A DNA stretch of 64,000 nt, from contig VZTG01006778.1 of NCBI GenBank assembly GCA_013397845.1, positions 124,001-188,000 of the forward strand, read 5' to 3'. The DNA is from Melanocharis versteri (lineage: Eukaryota; Chordata; Aves; Passeriformes; Melanocharitidae). Of this stretch, positions 12,401 through 27,400 are shown piece after piece; position 1 is the first letter of the stretch, and each line of letters begins with the position of its first letter. A model generated the notes under the pieces. That model was given only the letters and a program-made list of their open reading frames with translations. It did not search any database and was not told where the DNA came from. A program made the position numbers and the translations under genes.

Positions 12401-15400
12401 TACAAATAATAATAACAGTAATAATCTGTTCCTGGATCCTCTTTGCAATGTTCATAACTTTATTACGCTTTTCCACGGCAGAGCTGTGATCCTGAAGATT
12501 GGATCACAGGCAAAGCTGCATCCACACACCCTTTAAAACAGGAATAAATTAGTTTTGGAGCAGGAGAAGCTGAGGGGAAAAGAAGGAGATAGCCTAATTC
12601 CTGGTCAGGAATGGGGGATTACTTGGTTGGGTTTTTTTAATCAGTGCACTTTGGATTTTTATATCCTTACAGGCAAAGATAATGCCCCTCATAGACACCC
12701 AGACCAGAAAATCCTTTTTTTTCACCCACATAGTTCTTGATATCTAATGAGGCTTTTTTTAATGAGAGGCAGTAATTAATCTTTGAAACTGTTTCAGCTC
12801 CAGATGAGTGTCCTGCTACACCGTGTAAACCATGTTGAACCATATATTTCTGTTGTGATATTAATATGTGTGGGGTTTTTTGCACACAGCATTGGCACTC
12901 TACTGTTTGCAAGAAAAGAGCTGCTGGTACCATAATCAGGTGCCTGCTTCCCAAATCTAAGTGAATTAACATTTTAATGAGGGATTTACCTGCAGTGGCT
13001 GGAAATTAGAACGGCTTCCCAATCCTCGTGACGATGGAATAACTGTTCTCTGACTGTTCAAATTATTATTATTTTAGGTTTCCAGCCCCTCCTTATCTCC
13101 AGAGAACCAGGAGCATTCAAATCCACAATTTCTGTCTCCTTCCCCAGCACTGTCAGGGGATACACAAGCTGTAGCAGTGGGTTTGCTTCGTGCAGCCCAA
13201 CAACTGCTAACCAACTATTCTCAAAAAAAATCTCTACGGTTACATGTGGCCCATAGAATTAATGCTTCATCATCCAAATTTAATGAGGTTATAAAATAAA
13301 AGCAGCCAGTAAAATAAGTGTCACAGACAAATAACAGGTCAGAATTTGCTCTCCTTACTCCCACACAATGGAAAGTTGCAATCACTATTCTCAAACATGT
13401 CGGTGCTGTTAAATTCCTGTGGATTAAATTGCTTTTAATTTGGCTTTAGATATTTATGTACTGTTTTCTGAGTAGTGCCATGCTGATTCACTGTGCCGTA
13501 AGACCGGAGCCAATCATGGGCGTGGTATTTCTGTTAGAAGTTCTTGAAAATTATTTATTACAGATTTTGCAGGTATTTATCAGTTAGAATTTGTATGCAT
13601 GTACGTGTGTGGCTGTTGAAACTTTTAATCGACCAAATTACAGTCTTTCCCAAAGAATAAGAAAATCTCTCCTATGAACTAAAAAAGGATAAAGTAACTT
13701 CCATGGTTGTCGTAAACTTTCAGCATCTTAAATACAGCAGCTGGTTTATTTCAGTCAGTTTACTCTGAATTACTTTTAAAAAGGCTCCAGCCATGAACTA
13801 TTCCCTGCAGCCTTATTACAAATCCTATAATATTACTTCAAAGCAACAAAAATGTTTCACCTCCTCAGATCCTCTCCCTTTGCCTTCTCTGGCTGGCCCT
13901 TTTTTACTTTTTTGCTACCTTTAGGGCAATTTGTGCCGTTAAAATGAAAATGTAAATTATAATGTTTGCACAGAATGAGCTGTAAAGTAGTGCAGCTTAA
14001 CACATGTGCACGTGTTTATTATCTGTATTTCATGACAGAGCCCAGTTACTGCACAGGCTGCCCTTAATTATTGGTGTGAAGGGATTATTCTCCTTGCAGC
14101 CACCATCACCTGATCTCGGGAACCTCTGGGGTCAGCATTAAAAACCCCAAGCCAAAAACCCCACGGTGCAGAAGCTTTTAATTGTTATTTTTATTGGGGA
14201 TGTGAGGGGGCCTGTAATGTACATTCAGCATGGACGGGAAGGAGCCTTTACAAGGTTTTTAACCGACAGCAATATACAGCCAATTACTTTTTGTTTTACT
14301 TGCAGGTAATTCTGTAATCGTCAGGCTCTTGAAGGAAACACAGTCAGCTTTTAATGCCGTGCACACGCAGCCCTTGTGTTGAGAGCATGGCTCTTGCTTT
14401 GCATTGTTTTCAAGGCAATTAGCTTGGGAACTCAGTTTTATCATTTTTTTGTCAATTCTGAGGCCAATAAATCCCCATAAAATTGATTTTTTTCTTTTTT
14501 ACGCACGCTTTGCATTGTTTGATAGAACAATTTTGTGCTCTCATGGTCCGAAGGTGTTTTTTCCCATCTGTGCAACCCCAGCAAAAAAAAAGTTTAACTA
14601 TTTTAGCAGTGAAAAAATTGCTGCAGTGCAACAATGCTAAGCTGGAAAGGATATTCCTGAGTGGGTTAAAGCAGTATTTGTAGAAGGAGTTAATATCTTT
14701 TACAAGACCAACTGGTACAGTTAGGGAAAGCTGGAATACATGTCTGGGAATGTAGGGTTTGTGTCAGAAGCAGAAAACTTCAAGCTGGGTATTTCACTTT
14801 TTGTTAATAAAATATATTCCTGTCGTAAAATGAGTGCAACAGAGGCAGGCACAGAAGGTGCAGGGTGCAAACACAAGCAAGGCTTTGAGCTGGGGAGGGG
14901 GAATGAGGCTGTGCTTTGCCTTCAGCATTTTTGTTGGAGGCAAAGGTTGGGAATGATCTCTTCCAGCAATCCCTAGCCAGGAAACTGTAGAGGGGGCCAA
15001 AATAATAACGTGGAGGTAAGGGAAACAGAGCTCTAGAACCAGTTCTTTTTTCAGGACAATTACCTGCCATCCTTGTATGTTCTGGCAGGAGGATTGAGGC
15101 AGGGTGCATTTTTTCATGTGCAAGTTTCTTATTATGCATCTTGTTGATGGACTTGGGGAAAAAAAAGTTGGAGTTAATCTAATTTCTTAATATATTCCTA
15201 AGAACTTTTCAGGTTGACTGTAGAAACACATTTTGTTCCTTGCCCCTTTGTTGTTACTTTGGAAGGGTCAATATAAGGCAGCTTCTAAATGTAGCAGCCT
15301 GGGAGGGGTGAGTGCTATTTTAATATTTGAAAAGCAGTTAAATACTACAAGTGCAGATATTTGAAATGGGTTCTCAGACCTCTCTGCAGTACATTAGTGT

Positions 15401-18400
15401 CTGGTTTCACTCTGTGCAAAGATTCTGAAGACCCACAAGAACCAGTTTGATTTGAAGAATGCGTTTTCCTTCTGTTGATTTGATTTCTGTTGTCTCATGA
15501 GCTTTCTTTAGAAGGATTACTCAAGTCTAAGTAACATTTTCTCTCTGAATTTGTTTTTACACAGTAAAGCTCCCAGGCCTGAGAACTTACGTAGATCCAC
15601 ACACGTATGAGGATCCCAACCAAGCTGTGCATGAATTTGCCAAGGAACTGGATGCTTCCAATATATCCATTGATAAAGTTGTTGGAGCAGGTAACGACCA
15701 CCAGATATGTTGAACTAAAGAAAGCTTTTTGCTGTACATAGACTGTTTTATATCTTTGGGTTTATAGTTGCGACTGGAAAGAAAATGTTCTAGAAAGTCT
15801 TCAAATTAGTAGGTCACATTTACAGCTGGTTTCAGTGCAAAGTTAAGGGCACACAGTTTTATATTTCCTTTTTTTTCTGAAAGAAATGAGACAGCAAGAC
15901 AATTTTTCAAAGGACACCAAGCCCATACTTGAGTGCACCACTTTTGGAAGGGAAAAGATCCTTCAGCCTCACTTCTATGTTTCTCCTCAAAAGCTGTCAG
16001 CACAGCACAGAAAATGTTATCAGCTGTGAAGATGTTTTCTTTTTTTTTTCTTTTCCCTATAAAAGGACTCTTGAACATTATGCCTTGAGTGAAGCCACAA
16101 ACTCATTTCATACCAGTCACCACGCATCCATCAGGCTGCAGTGACCTTTGGCTGTTGGATTGATTTTGGTCACTGCTTTGGATGTGAATCATTGATTTAG
16201 GAGGAGAGGGTTGTCTGTTCAATAACTGATTGTCTGAGCCATACAGATGCCACAGATTGTTGGATTTACACGAAACGAGCTGGTGAAATGATCAGATTTT
16301 GTCACAGAGGAGCCAGATTACAGAAAGTTTCATTACACTGAGTGTTGCAATGCAACATGTAGCTCCTGATAGGATGCGTGGCTGCTCTTTGAAGTGAAGT
16401 GACAGATTGTCTCATTGAGCCAGAAGATCATGGAGTGTTACCTTTCCTCCTATATTGAAGTATTTATGAGGAGTACTATTGATTTTTAATCCATTGAAAA
16501 ATACTGGTTCCTTTATTATTGATTTTCTTTGGCTTCTCTCTAAGTACACGGTTGGAATTAAAACCATGAGATGTGAGAGACAGGCTCCGAGTTCACAGCA
16601 AAAGATTTTCAGCTGGAAAAAGTGTAGAAACCTAAGTACTGTACTCGGTGCATCTCTTGAATCACTTAAAAAAAAAGGAAGTTTTCATCCACTCCTACTG
16701 AAACCACTCAACTGTTTTTAGTTTGAAGTTATTTTATGGAAGGGTGGAATCCGTGTCCCTTGCTGGTTTTAATTTTGCCCCACAAGAGTGCACTGTTCTC
16801 CATCATCTTCAGTCAAGGCAGCAAAGCTCTGCTTACTGCACATAATAGGGAATTATTGTGGGGATGGAGAAGGGGGATACTCAGAATTTAAGCCCAGGAG
16901 CAGCGTGTTTCCTTGTAAGACTTCCAGGAGCCTCACAAATGCAAGCTTTCTAAATTTGGGCTGTATGCAGTGTATGAATCTAGAAAAGAACTTCCTAGAG
17001 ATCATGCCATGTTTTACAGTCTGGGTGTTCTGACCTATTTTTAGTCAAGATACACGGTAGAATAAGAGGTAAACCAAAATTTGGTGTCCGAAAATGGAGG
17101 AAAAGTTTTCTGAGAGGCTCCATGGAAGGACTGTGTCCTAGAGGAGTCAGGTGTTTTAGAAGTCTCCCTGCTCAACTGCAGTGACCATCACAGGTTTGGT
17201 CTGGGTTGGAAGGGACCCCCAAGGATGATGGAGCCCAACTCCTGTGTGAATGCCCCCACAGGGGTTGAACCTGGGCCTTGGCATTACCAGCACCCTGCTC
17301 AGACCAGCTGAGCTAAGTGCCAGAGGGTTCCTGCAAGCTTTTTATATTAAAACTCAGACTCAAGATATAATAACACCTTTTTCTGGGCGCCATAACTCAA
17401 GTCATGTAGTCCGGAGTACATGAGGCATTAAAGTTAACATTTCTTCTTAGCAGTTGCTTGAGATGCCAACAGGAAGGGCCAGGAAGGGAGGAACAGATGA
17501 AAATCAGGCCACGGGGTGCTGGGAGCTTCCAAAATGAGTTTGTGGCATCACTTTACACTGCTATCACCCTCAGCAGGTGGTAGCTTTTACATTCAGAGTG
17601 CCTCTGAGGCAACTTCTTCAGGAACACTTCTCCCCAAAAACAGAAAGGCATTTCCTGCCTCTTGTCAGAGTCAATGACTTGTTTGAGTCAATGACTTGGT
17701 CTCTTCCTGCCCTTGTCCTTTGCAAGGCAAGTGTGAATGAAATCATAAAAAAAAAAGACAGGGATTTGAGAAGAAGGGATTCATTTAACTGCCCTGAAGT
17801 GTGACGTAAGTAATGAGACCTTCGAGTCAGGCAAGCAGTCACGATGTTCTGAAGTGCTCCAAACAGTTTTTCACAGCTTTAGCCAGAAGTCTCTGAGAAG
17901 AGAGGGCTTTCAGAGCTTACATAGCTTTGAAAACGTAGACAAATGCAATAAGGAAATATTCTTATCCAAAAGAACCTCAAGAAAAACACAAGGGATTTTA
18001 GTGGGAGGCTAAGCATAAGAAAATTGAGGTCAGAAGCCACTTTTTCAGATTTTTCTTTACGGTAATTTTTTCTTTTAAAACAACTCACTTATTTTTATGG
18101 ATTCAGTTCAACAAACCACTTCAGAAGTTTAAATCCAGCTGGGTAGTAGGAGAATACTACAGAAAGTACTCTCTCGATTTGGGGTTGATTTAACTGGGAG
18201 CTTTGCTGAACAAGAAAGCAAGCATTTGCTTTTCTTTCAAAGTTGAAATATACTTGTAGCACAGCCTCTCGTTGATGAAATTATTCCTAAAATTCAGGAG
18301 CTACCTGTCCATGAACTTATTGTCAAGGTTTGCAGTGTCTCAGTGAGGCCTAGAACTTTGCTGATGTTCCCAAGGTTTATGAACCATTGAGCTTTGGTGC

Positions 18401-21400
18401 CTCTCCAAATCTGAGGGAGTTCTGTGCACAGATTTAAAACAAAGCAAAGCGAAGGGAGGAGCTGATTTCACAGAATCTTCATTTACTGTTCCCCTGAGCC
18501 TGAATGCACAGCAGATGCCATCCCCGGATGTACTAAACAGCCTATTCAAAAAGAAATTAGGATATCCTGAAGAGAGACCTTTGCATCATGAACAGCCCTC
18601 CTAAATAATGCCTATCAGCTTTCCACGTGTAAATAGACACGCCAGTCTGCAGGGCAGGTTATACAATCTTTGTGTGTGTGGTGTGATTAAAAACAGGAAT
18701 GCTTTGTTTGAAGAGCCATCTTGCAGTCAGTGCCAGGTTTTCCACTCAAACACAAGCCCTTATTCCTCCTAAGCAGTGTCTTAGGAGGGTGAGACCCAGT
18801 CCATTTCTTAATGGGACCATAGAATAATAATTTGCAGGAAGAATTGTGGTGTAACTGCGTGGGTCCCTATGGGTGTTGACCAGGTGGATGTATTTAGCAT
18901 CCGTGCTGCTCTGGATATAAATAATCTTAGGTTAGTGTGGTTTGGCCACCTGGGGAGCTCTTCCCAATGGATTCGTTTTCCAAGAAAGTAAACCTGCTTT
19001 ATATCCATAGATAACAGCAAACTTCACTGCTAGAAAGAGCCCAACTTTTATTCTCTTGCAGCATTCGCTGGCCTTGAGGTACTTTTGAAATCTGATTAAT
19101 CACTCAATTTTGAATTGTTCAGCCATGGCTGAATGGGGCTGTGTTGATGGACATTAACCGTAACCTCTTCCTTCCCAGAAGTTAAACAAATATCAGATAC
19201 ACGATTCCAGCTTTAAAATGAAGGATTGATTGCTGGGCTGCTGGCTGAAATCATAGCTAAAGTCTCCATTGACAGTAACTGTAAAATAGTTCTAAGAGCT
19301 CAGCTTGTTATAGCTTTTTGGACCATTAAAACATCAAGAAAATGGACTTGGAAGCTGGGCACTGCAAGATTTATTTCAAGCATTTTTTTCCCCCTTCCTT
19401 CTGTTTTCAAGATGTGCTTTGGTCTTCCTGTTTTGTGGTGCTCTGACATTATTGAGCTGGGGTTGGGATTTGAACTCTTGGTAAAGCGTAATGGTCATTT
19501 GGGCTTGCAGAAGTTGAATGCTTTCAATTAAGTCTGAAACGAACTCAACTCCCATTACTTCCTAGAAATAGCTTTTAGAATTTGTCTTTTGAGCTGCCGC
19601 CTGTCTTGGCAGCCTGAAATACAAACAATGTTGGAATCAAAGGATGTAATGCCAGTGCTTTTTTAGCAATATGTATGTACATAAAGACAGACCTTCCTTT
19701 TAGTGGTTATTACCTTGATAGTACAGATCTGTGCCTGGAGGATGAAGCAGCTGGTGATAAGATATGGTGACATTCACTTCTATGTTGTTGACTCAAAATT
19801 AGCCTGGGTTAGCAGCAGAGAAAGGTCATTGCCCTACCACACTTTTTTTCAGGGCCTTTTTTGATTAACTTGTCTGTCTAAAAAAATAAAAAAAAATCAG
19901 AAAATGAAGCTGAAAGGGGACTTTGAAATTAGTTGCTGCTCAAATAATAACATACTGAGACTTCCTTATGTGATTAGTGTAAAAACTGGTTAAATACAAA
20001 AATTTTTAAGGGAGGTGCCTTCTTCCAACAGTTTTCTACATATTCAATACTTCCTCTTTTGAAAGCTAAGATGATTTTCCTTGTGCTCTGCTCTTGCATA
20101 TTGCAAAAGGTTCAGCCAGCAAACACCACACTCCAGGAACGTTTTTGAGTGCTGATTCTTCTTTCTTGAATCCTTATGAAACATGCACATTTCAGCTTTT
20201 GTCACTTTTCCACTGTCTTTTTTAGGGGAGTTTGGAGAAGTGTGCAGTGGACGCCTGAAGCTGCCTTCTAAAAAGGAAATTTCTGTGGCCATCAAAACCC
20301 TGAAAGTTGGCTACACAGAAAAGCAGAGGAGGGACTTCCTGGGAGAAGCAAGCATCATGGGCCAGTTTGACCACCCCAACATCATCAGGCTGGAGGGAGT
20401 CGTCACTAAAAGTAAGAAATAACAGGGACATCTGTGCATGGGAAGTGTCATGGAGGTACCTTCCAGCCTAAATAATTCTCTGACTTGCTGACTGTTCAAA
20501 GGAGAGCAAAAGTGAATTATAAATTAAGTCGTCCAGCTTCATGCTCTGCAAAAAGCTCTATAATAAATTGGCAGTTTTAATAAACTCCAGAGTTACAAAT
20601 TGCTCCGAAGTGGCCAAGAGGTGCTGGGTGATGATCTGGTAAGGAATTGTGGAGTCTGATGTGCTGAGGCTTCCTAATTGCACTGAAATGCACTGTGTTC
20701 TGCTTTCAGCTGAATCATTGGATCTGTCATTAGCACTAATTAATGAACAGCCTACCTGGTGCAACAACTGGTTCTAGTGAATTATTAGATAAGGCCAAAC
20801 TTTTTTCCTACATGGTTTTCATGCTGGGGAAATACTCCATGGGATATTCAATATGTACCAGGATGAAGCATTTTAAAGCTCCAGAATTCCAGAATTCATG
20901 CATCTTGGTAAAAATCTCAGAGAAGTCTTGAGGATTTAATCTGTCGGTAGTAAAAATAATTTTATCTCTGTGCTTGTATGTATATTTACTTAAATGCATT
21001 TTCTAAATCTGCCTTTGGGTGCTTTTGTTATGGTTTGGTTGGGGATTTTTTTCTTTTTTTTTTTTTGTTAAAGCATATTCTTGGTCTTTGTTTATGATAA
21101 CAGATCACCTTCTCTTTTGAGACAAAAAAAAAATTAACTGTGAAATCTCCATGTACATGTAGTACCTTCCTGGAAAAGTAATATATTTCAACAACCCTCT
21201 TCAGCCACGCTTTCTATATTTCCATGACAGGATAAAGTGATAAATTTAGTGATCAAACAATTTATCCACCTACATTAGATATTAAGTGGGAGATCAATAA
21301 GATTTTATATGAGGCAATCTTAAAAAAATTAGAAAAAAAAAAGGAATGCTCCAAGATTTTTCAGAGGAGTAGAAAAAATTGGTAGGATATTTCCTTGTTC

Positions 21401-24400
21401 ACCCTAGAGGACCCTGCTGGCAAAGCAGCTCTTTGCCATTTCAGAGATCAGCTTGGAATTTGCTGCGGATGTTTCCAGTTTAACTGGATAGAAACACACC
21501 AAATACTTTGGGTTTAAGCAGATGGTTTTATTGGTTTTAAGAAAATTTTGAGTTTTAATTGTGTGATTCAAAGTTTCACAAGGATAGGTATGAAAAGATT
21601 TCATAACACACTGCAGGAAAGTCTAAGAGATTAAAAACCCCACCAGAATATGTCCAAAAGTCACTAGTGAAAGGTATGTAAAACACTATATGTTATGAAG
21701 AGCCATAATTATAATAATAATTCTCTATGTGAGAATGCCTCTGTGCCTTCTCTATGTGTGGTTCATGAAAGCCTGTTTTGCTGATTTCAATAACAACGAA
21801 ATTGTTGTTTATCTTAGGTCTCCCAGTCCTATTAGGAAAGGTCTGCCTGCATAAATTGAGGTTTATCTCCTGCTTTGTGGTGGCACACACTTTGTACGGT
21901 CAGAATAAGATTTGCAGTCACAAAATCACCTGAAACGCCAGCATTGGTCTGCACACAGCTGAGCTAAAATCTATTTTATTACATTATGTATTCCTGGAGC
22001 ACTTGAGACAATAATTTAACTGCCGTACATGCAGGAATTCGTGCATTGCTCTTGAATGTGCATTACTAATTCTCTCTGTGTTCTCTGTAAGTGACTTTTA
22101 GTGATTTTGCTGCTCAGGTGTATTCACAGCACTGCTGTCTGCCTTGGGGGGCTGGGGGAGGAGGTCAGGAGTGCCAGCTGCCCATCACATCCATGTGTGA
22201 GAGAGCAAACTCTGAATATCCCCAGCTGAAGCCAATAAAAGCCTCGAGGGTACAACACCCTCTCCAGACAGCTCCAGTACAGGAGTTGAGAAATCTGCTC
22301 TGGGGCTGTTTGTCTCCATTTTACTGGGCAAAAGGACATGGCACAGAGTAAATATAATAATAAATATAATTATTTCTTTTATCCAACATTCTGCAGGGTG
22401 ATAGAAGGACAAGAAGCTTGTGGGTTTGGGGAGGTGGGGGTTTGTTTGTGTTTTTTTTTTAACAAATCAATCACCACATCAGGCTTCCAGCCTCGCCTCC
22501 AGTGCAGAGTTGTTCCTCTGCTCCTCGTGGATTTCTGTCCTGCATTTCCCAGCTCCTGCCCTGCACTCCTGGCACGCTGTAGGCAGCAGTCTTAACCACC
22601 AGCACTCACGTTCTGCTTAGTTTACTAATAATTTACAGCAATTTGTAGTCTGTTATTATAATAAACCTGGGCAACACTGTTGACGCAACTTGTTATCATT
22701 TATAAACGGCCGTGCTTTGATAAATGGATGCAGAGGGTTCTTTTATAACTTCAGAGCATGTGCTTCTTATTATGGGCACGTTTCCAACAGAATGAGAGTG
22801 AGACCCCGCACTTAAGGGTTTTGGAGTGTGGGTGAGCAAGGCAGGAAGATGCTCCTGTCATAATTTGGAAGACATATTTCTTACTCTAATTTAAGTTCTT
22901 CTGATAAGTCTCGTAAAATTGACTGAGTCTGTACAGAAACCAGGCACTTGTCTCTTGGATTCAAAGTGCAGGGCAAAGTAAATCAATTTATCATAGAAAG
23001 TTTTGGATAGCCCTGTACTTGAAAGGTCCAGCAGCATCTTCTTTGTGTTACCAGAAATCCCTTTGAATTCATGTTACACAGAGAGCATAAGGAAGATACT
23101 TTATCTGTGTATTTCTGGTTAGAAAGACTAAGCATAAATATATATTCTTTTTGAGCTTTTACATTGTTAGATCTTGTATCTGTATCATCTCCTATATAAC
23201 TTAATATTATTATTTTGCATACAGTATTTCCTAAGGGTGAACGGATGACAGTCAATTACTCATTAGTGTGACTCCCACAGTATAACACATCATTTTATCA
23301 CAGAAAGAAGATATCTGAATCCATTAATTCATAATGTTCTTCTCATATTAAACTCATTCTTTGAAATTACTATTTCTCTTCTAAGATTTCTGTTCGGTAG
23401 AAGCTGTATTTTTTGAAAAGCAAACAAAAAAGGAGTCGTTACCATTTACTTGGCTTGTTTAATGGCTTTATTGTTCTTAATTAAACTGCGTACTTTTTTC
23501 AAGCTGTTCAATTTTAAAAGCTAAAATTTCACCATGCCCACTGTACAATATGCAGGCCTTCATCCTACTTTTATGGTCAGATGCCTTCCTGTATTTTATG
23601 TGCAATAATAATTCATCTCCTTAAATAACTTCATGCTCTTACCCACCTTTCTCTCTACCACAAAGAGAAAATAAGCAAAGCTTTAGTAAATATTATGAAA
23701 TAATAAAATCCATGTGATGGTAAAATATTAGCAGGGCAATGACCTTGGTCTGAAAGCTTCACCATCATCACATTAATTTTTGCATTTGTTCCTCTCCAGC
23801 ATGTCAGAGCTGCATGTAAAATCTTGGTTGTGTCACAAAATGCTTTGGGGTGGAAGGAATGGTTTCAAAACCTGGTCTGAATATGGGTGGATCAGTTTTG
23901 GAAGATGTCAGAGGCTTTTCAAGGGCTGTCAGTTATCCTGCCACAGAGGGAGGCAGGACTGCCTGGAAGGAGGGAATTCCCATCCTACAGCTCTGCTTCT
24001 CTTCCCGGTGCCCTGTGCTTTATTGTGCATTTTCCTTTCCATCTTTATCTGCACCCAACCTTGGTTTGCTTGTGCATCTTTTGCTTCCTTTCTAAATGTA
24101 AAAAATGACCCTTGAGGTTAGGAAGATTTGGACCCATTCCTGAAATGCTCGGGTTTGCTGGCTGTATTCCAGTGTGTTCCTTTAAAAAGCCTGACCCCTG
24201 TGCTCTGTTTGCAGGTAAGCCAGTTATGATTGTTACTGAATATATGGAAAATGGCTCCTTGGACAGCTTCCTACGAGTAAGTGCAACAGGAAACTGGATG
24301 GGGCAGAACTGGCTCTTGTTCTGAACTTGTTATGGGTTTACTGCCACTCTACCCTGATTCATCAGCAGCTCTTGTTGCTTGATAATTCTGTATTTCCATT

Positions 24401-27400
24401 TGGGTTTGTGTGTATCATGATGTGCTCAGAAAGCCACATAGGGATCTCCTGGTCCACTTGCAGTAAGCATTATTTCAAAATCAGGACAATTTTGATTGCA
24501 TTAGTATGTCACATCTATTAAAAATGAACGAAACAAAACAACATTCTGGCACATAAAAATGGGAATTTTTTTTCTGGAGGCTGAACTGTGACTGTAATGC
24601 AGTTATGCTTATTGTTTGGCAGCCTCTATGCCTAAGCAAGAGATTTTCCAAACGAATGGATTTGTGGAAATATTATCAGTAATGAAAAGTTGAGAGAATA
24701 GCCCCATACCTGAGGATGTTAGAAAAGTTTAGCTAGCCAAGTTTACTGGCCTGTTTTCTTTTTCCAACCTTAGACATACTAATGCTGTGGCTGATTTATC
24801 TTTGTTTTCTGTCAAAGTTGGTAGTGAGCCTAAAAAAATTCAAAAGCTCCCTGTGTCACCAAGATTTACTTGTGGCAAAACAAGGAGTGTAGAAGAAATG
24901 AAATCCCATCTGAGGGGAAACACTGGTTTAATTTTAATTTGTTAAGGCAAACTCAGCTTTGGCTGGGAGACTGCTTTGGTTCTGCCACGGTTGAATGACA
25001 TTATCCCCCAAACTCATAACATTGAACTAGACATTTAACCCCAAAAGGGGATATATTGTCAACCTTAGTTTCACTATGTACTATATATGTTATGGTGTCT
25101 ACTGGAGCATGTAAAATACATATAAATAATGTGTCAGTATAGCTGAATGAAATATCTCTGCACTGAACTAGAGGTATTTTGTCTGGGCTTGAAATCCTTG
25201 AAGAGAGCTCCGAGGAGAGGAGAATAATTTCTGGCTGCACAGAACAGTTGTTCAGCTTGTTCTTTCATTTTAGTGTGATTTTTTTTTTACTACTGTTATG
25301 TGGAAACATAGATAAGAACCTTGTGACTCATTAATATCACAGGCAACTCAGGCCCTATAACTCTTTTTATAAATACCTTTTGAAACTACTTAGTTTGCTT
25401 TCCCCATTGCCATTGAAAGGCTCTCTGGGCATCTGATTCTCTTCATGGTTAGAAACCTTCTGGTTTTTAGCTAAATCTTTTCCAGGGTCTATATAAAATT
25501 CTCTTGTGTTGGCTCTAATAAAAAAGGGACAGACAACTGCTAAGAATCTTTAAAAATAATTGATTTCTTCATGAAGGGGAATTCTGAGAGACTCTTTAAG
25601 CATCCACTGTGTCATATGTTTGTCTAATGCTTACAGTGCTAATATCACCCCCAAGTACACTAATGAAAAATGAAAAATGGATGCAATCAGTCTGGCAGAC
25701 TGATTCACATCAGATCACCTCACGTGGCAGAGCCAGCTCCCCTGTATTTAATAAAATTCCAGAAGCAGCAGCACGAGGAGTTGGAGAGCTGCCCACGAGG
25801 ATACTTTTACAGCGCTGGGGAATTCATTTGAGAGCTGCACTACAACAAACGCTGTCCTATTGTCTGTATAGCCATATGTCAATATCAAAGGTAGAGGTTA
25901 ACAAACAGGATTAGTAAGAGTTGGGAGATTTAAATCATGCCCAGAAGTAGGTGATTAGAAATATATGCAACCAATGGTTTCTAGGCAAAATTACAATGTG
26001 TTTCAGTAATTTTTGTGTTCCTGAAGTTGAGGAGAATTTTAAGGAATGAGTTAAAACTAATGAAATTTGAAAGCCACTGACTCAGATCAGCATTTGCTTT
26101 TGTTAAATCAATTTATTGTGTAATAGAAAACTTTCATTAGGCCATTGGGGAAGGCTTGGATTTTCACTAAAAAATCCTGTGGCCTTTCAGGGAAGTTGGA
26201 CATCTGTTTCTTTAGTGTTCTGACACTCCAGTCTCAGGAGCACACACAGCTTAGATTTATGTGCTGCTTTCACACGTGTCCCATCTAGGAAATTAAAACT
26301 CTGATGACAGCAAGAAGGGGAAAAATGAATTTTTATCTGAATTGCAAATCTTTCCCCTTCCCTCAGCTGATTGGGAGATCAACGTGGTTCCACGTGTGGC
26401 ATTCAAATCACAACGCCTGACTCACGAGCTCCTCATTTGAGGAGCGTCCAGGGTATTTATCAAAAAAATCTGTGCAAGGAGGAGCGTGAGCAATCCCTGA
26501 AATGGCATTTCCAATGTTTTCCAGAAGCACGATGCCCAGTTCACAGTCATCCAGCTGGTGGGCATGCTTCGAGGGATCGCATCTGGCATGAAATACCTGT
26601 CGGATATGGGTTACGTCCATCGGGACTTAGCTGCTCGTAACATCCTCATCAATAGTAACCTGGTGTGCAAAGTCTCAGATTTTGGGCTCTCCCGTGTACT
26701 GGAGGATGACCCAGAAGCTGCTTACACCACAAGGGTGAGTTCCTGTGTCTCTTTACCCTTCGGAAATTCTTTTTGGTTGTGACAAAGATGGTGATCTGAT
26801 GGAAATCTGAAATCTGAGGCTGTGTTGCAGAGGGCGGTCAGTCTTGTATGGCCAGAGGTGTTCAATAAACCAGAAGCTCATCAGAGTTATTTTTTAATTC
26901 ATGTCTCGGAGGAAATAGAAGGCAAAATGCATGGTTTATGTTGGTAGATTACTTCTCTTAAACTATGCAAAATTCTTGGCTCAGTTTCTTTCTTCTGGGT
27001 GTGCGAAGGAGTGAATATCACAAATAAGGCCTGCGTTCTTTTGGCACACAGTAATTTAAGACCACATGTGTGCTTCGAGAAGTTTTAGTTGCACTGCTGA
27101 TTTAGCTCCCGCACAGTAAAAAAAAAATCCTACCCATCAAATTTTTGTGTGTTTTCTAGCATGATAGCACATATGTCTGACTGGAGCATACTGATATCAC
27201 TGTTCTTCAAGGGTGTGTCATTCATACCTGCTCTTGTACCTTTGAGTAAAAACTTGAGCAAAACGAAAAAATGCACATCTGATGATCACCCTGAATAACA
27301 CTTCCATTTTTTTGTGGAAGCCTTTAGCTTTATGTGTATATGTGTACTACACTTCGATATCTGGTTGTTCATTTTAATGCTATTTAAGGTGGATTTTGTT

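Noticed and set aside
17187..17326. A functional tRNA-Ile gene on the minus strand
   Set aside because: The stem pairing is degraded, the 3' end is replaced by a non-tRNA body and a CR1-like tail, so it is a SINE.
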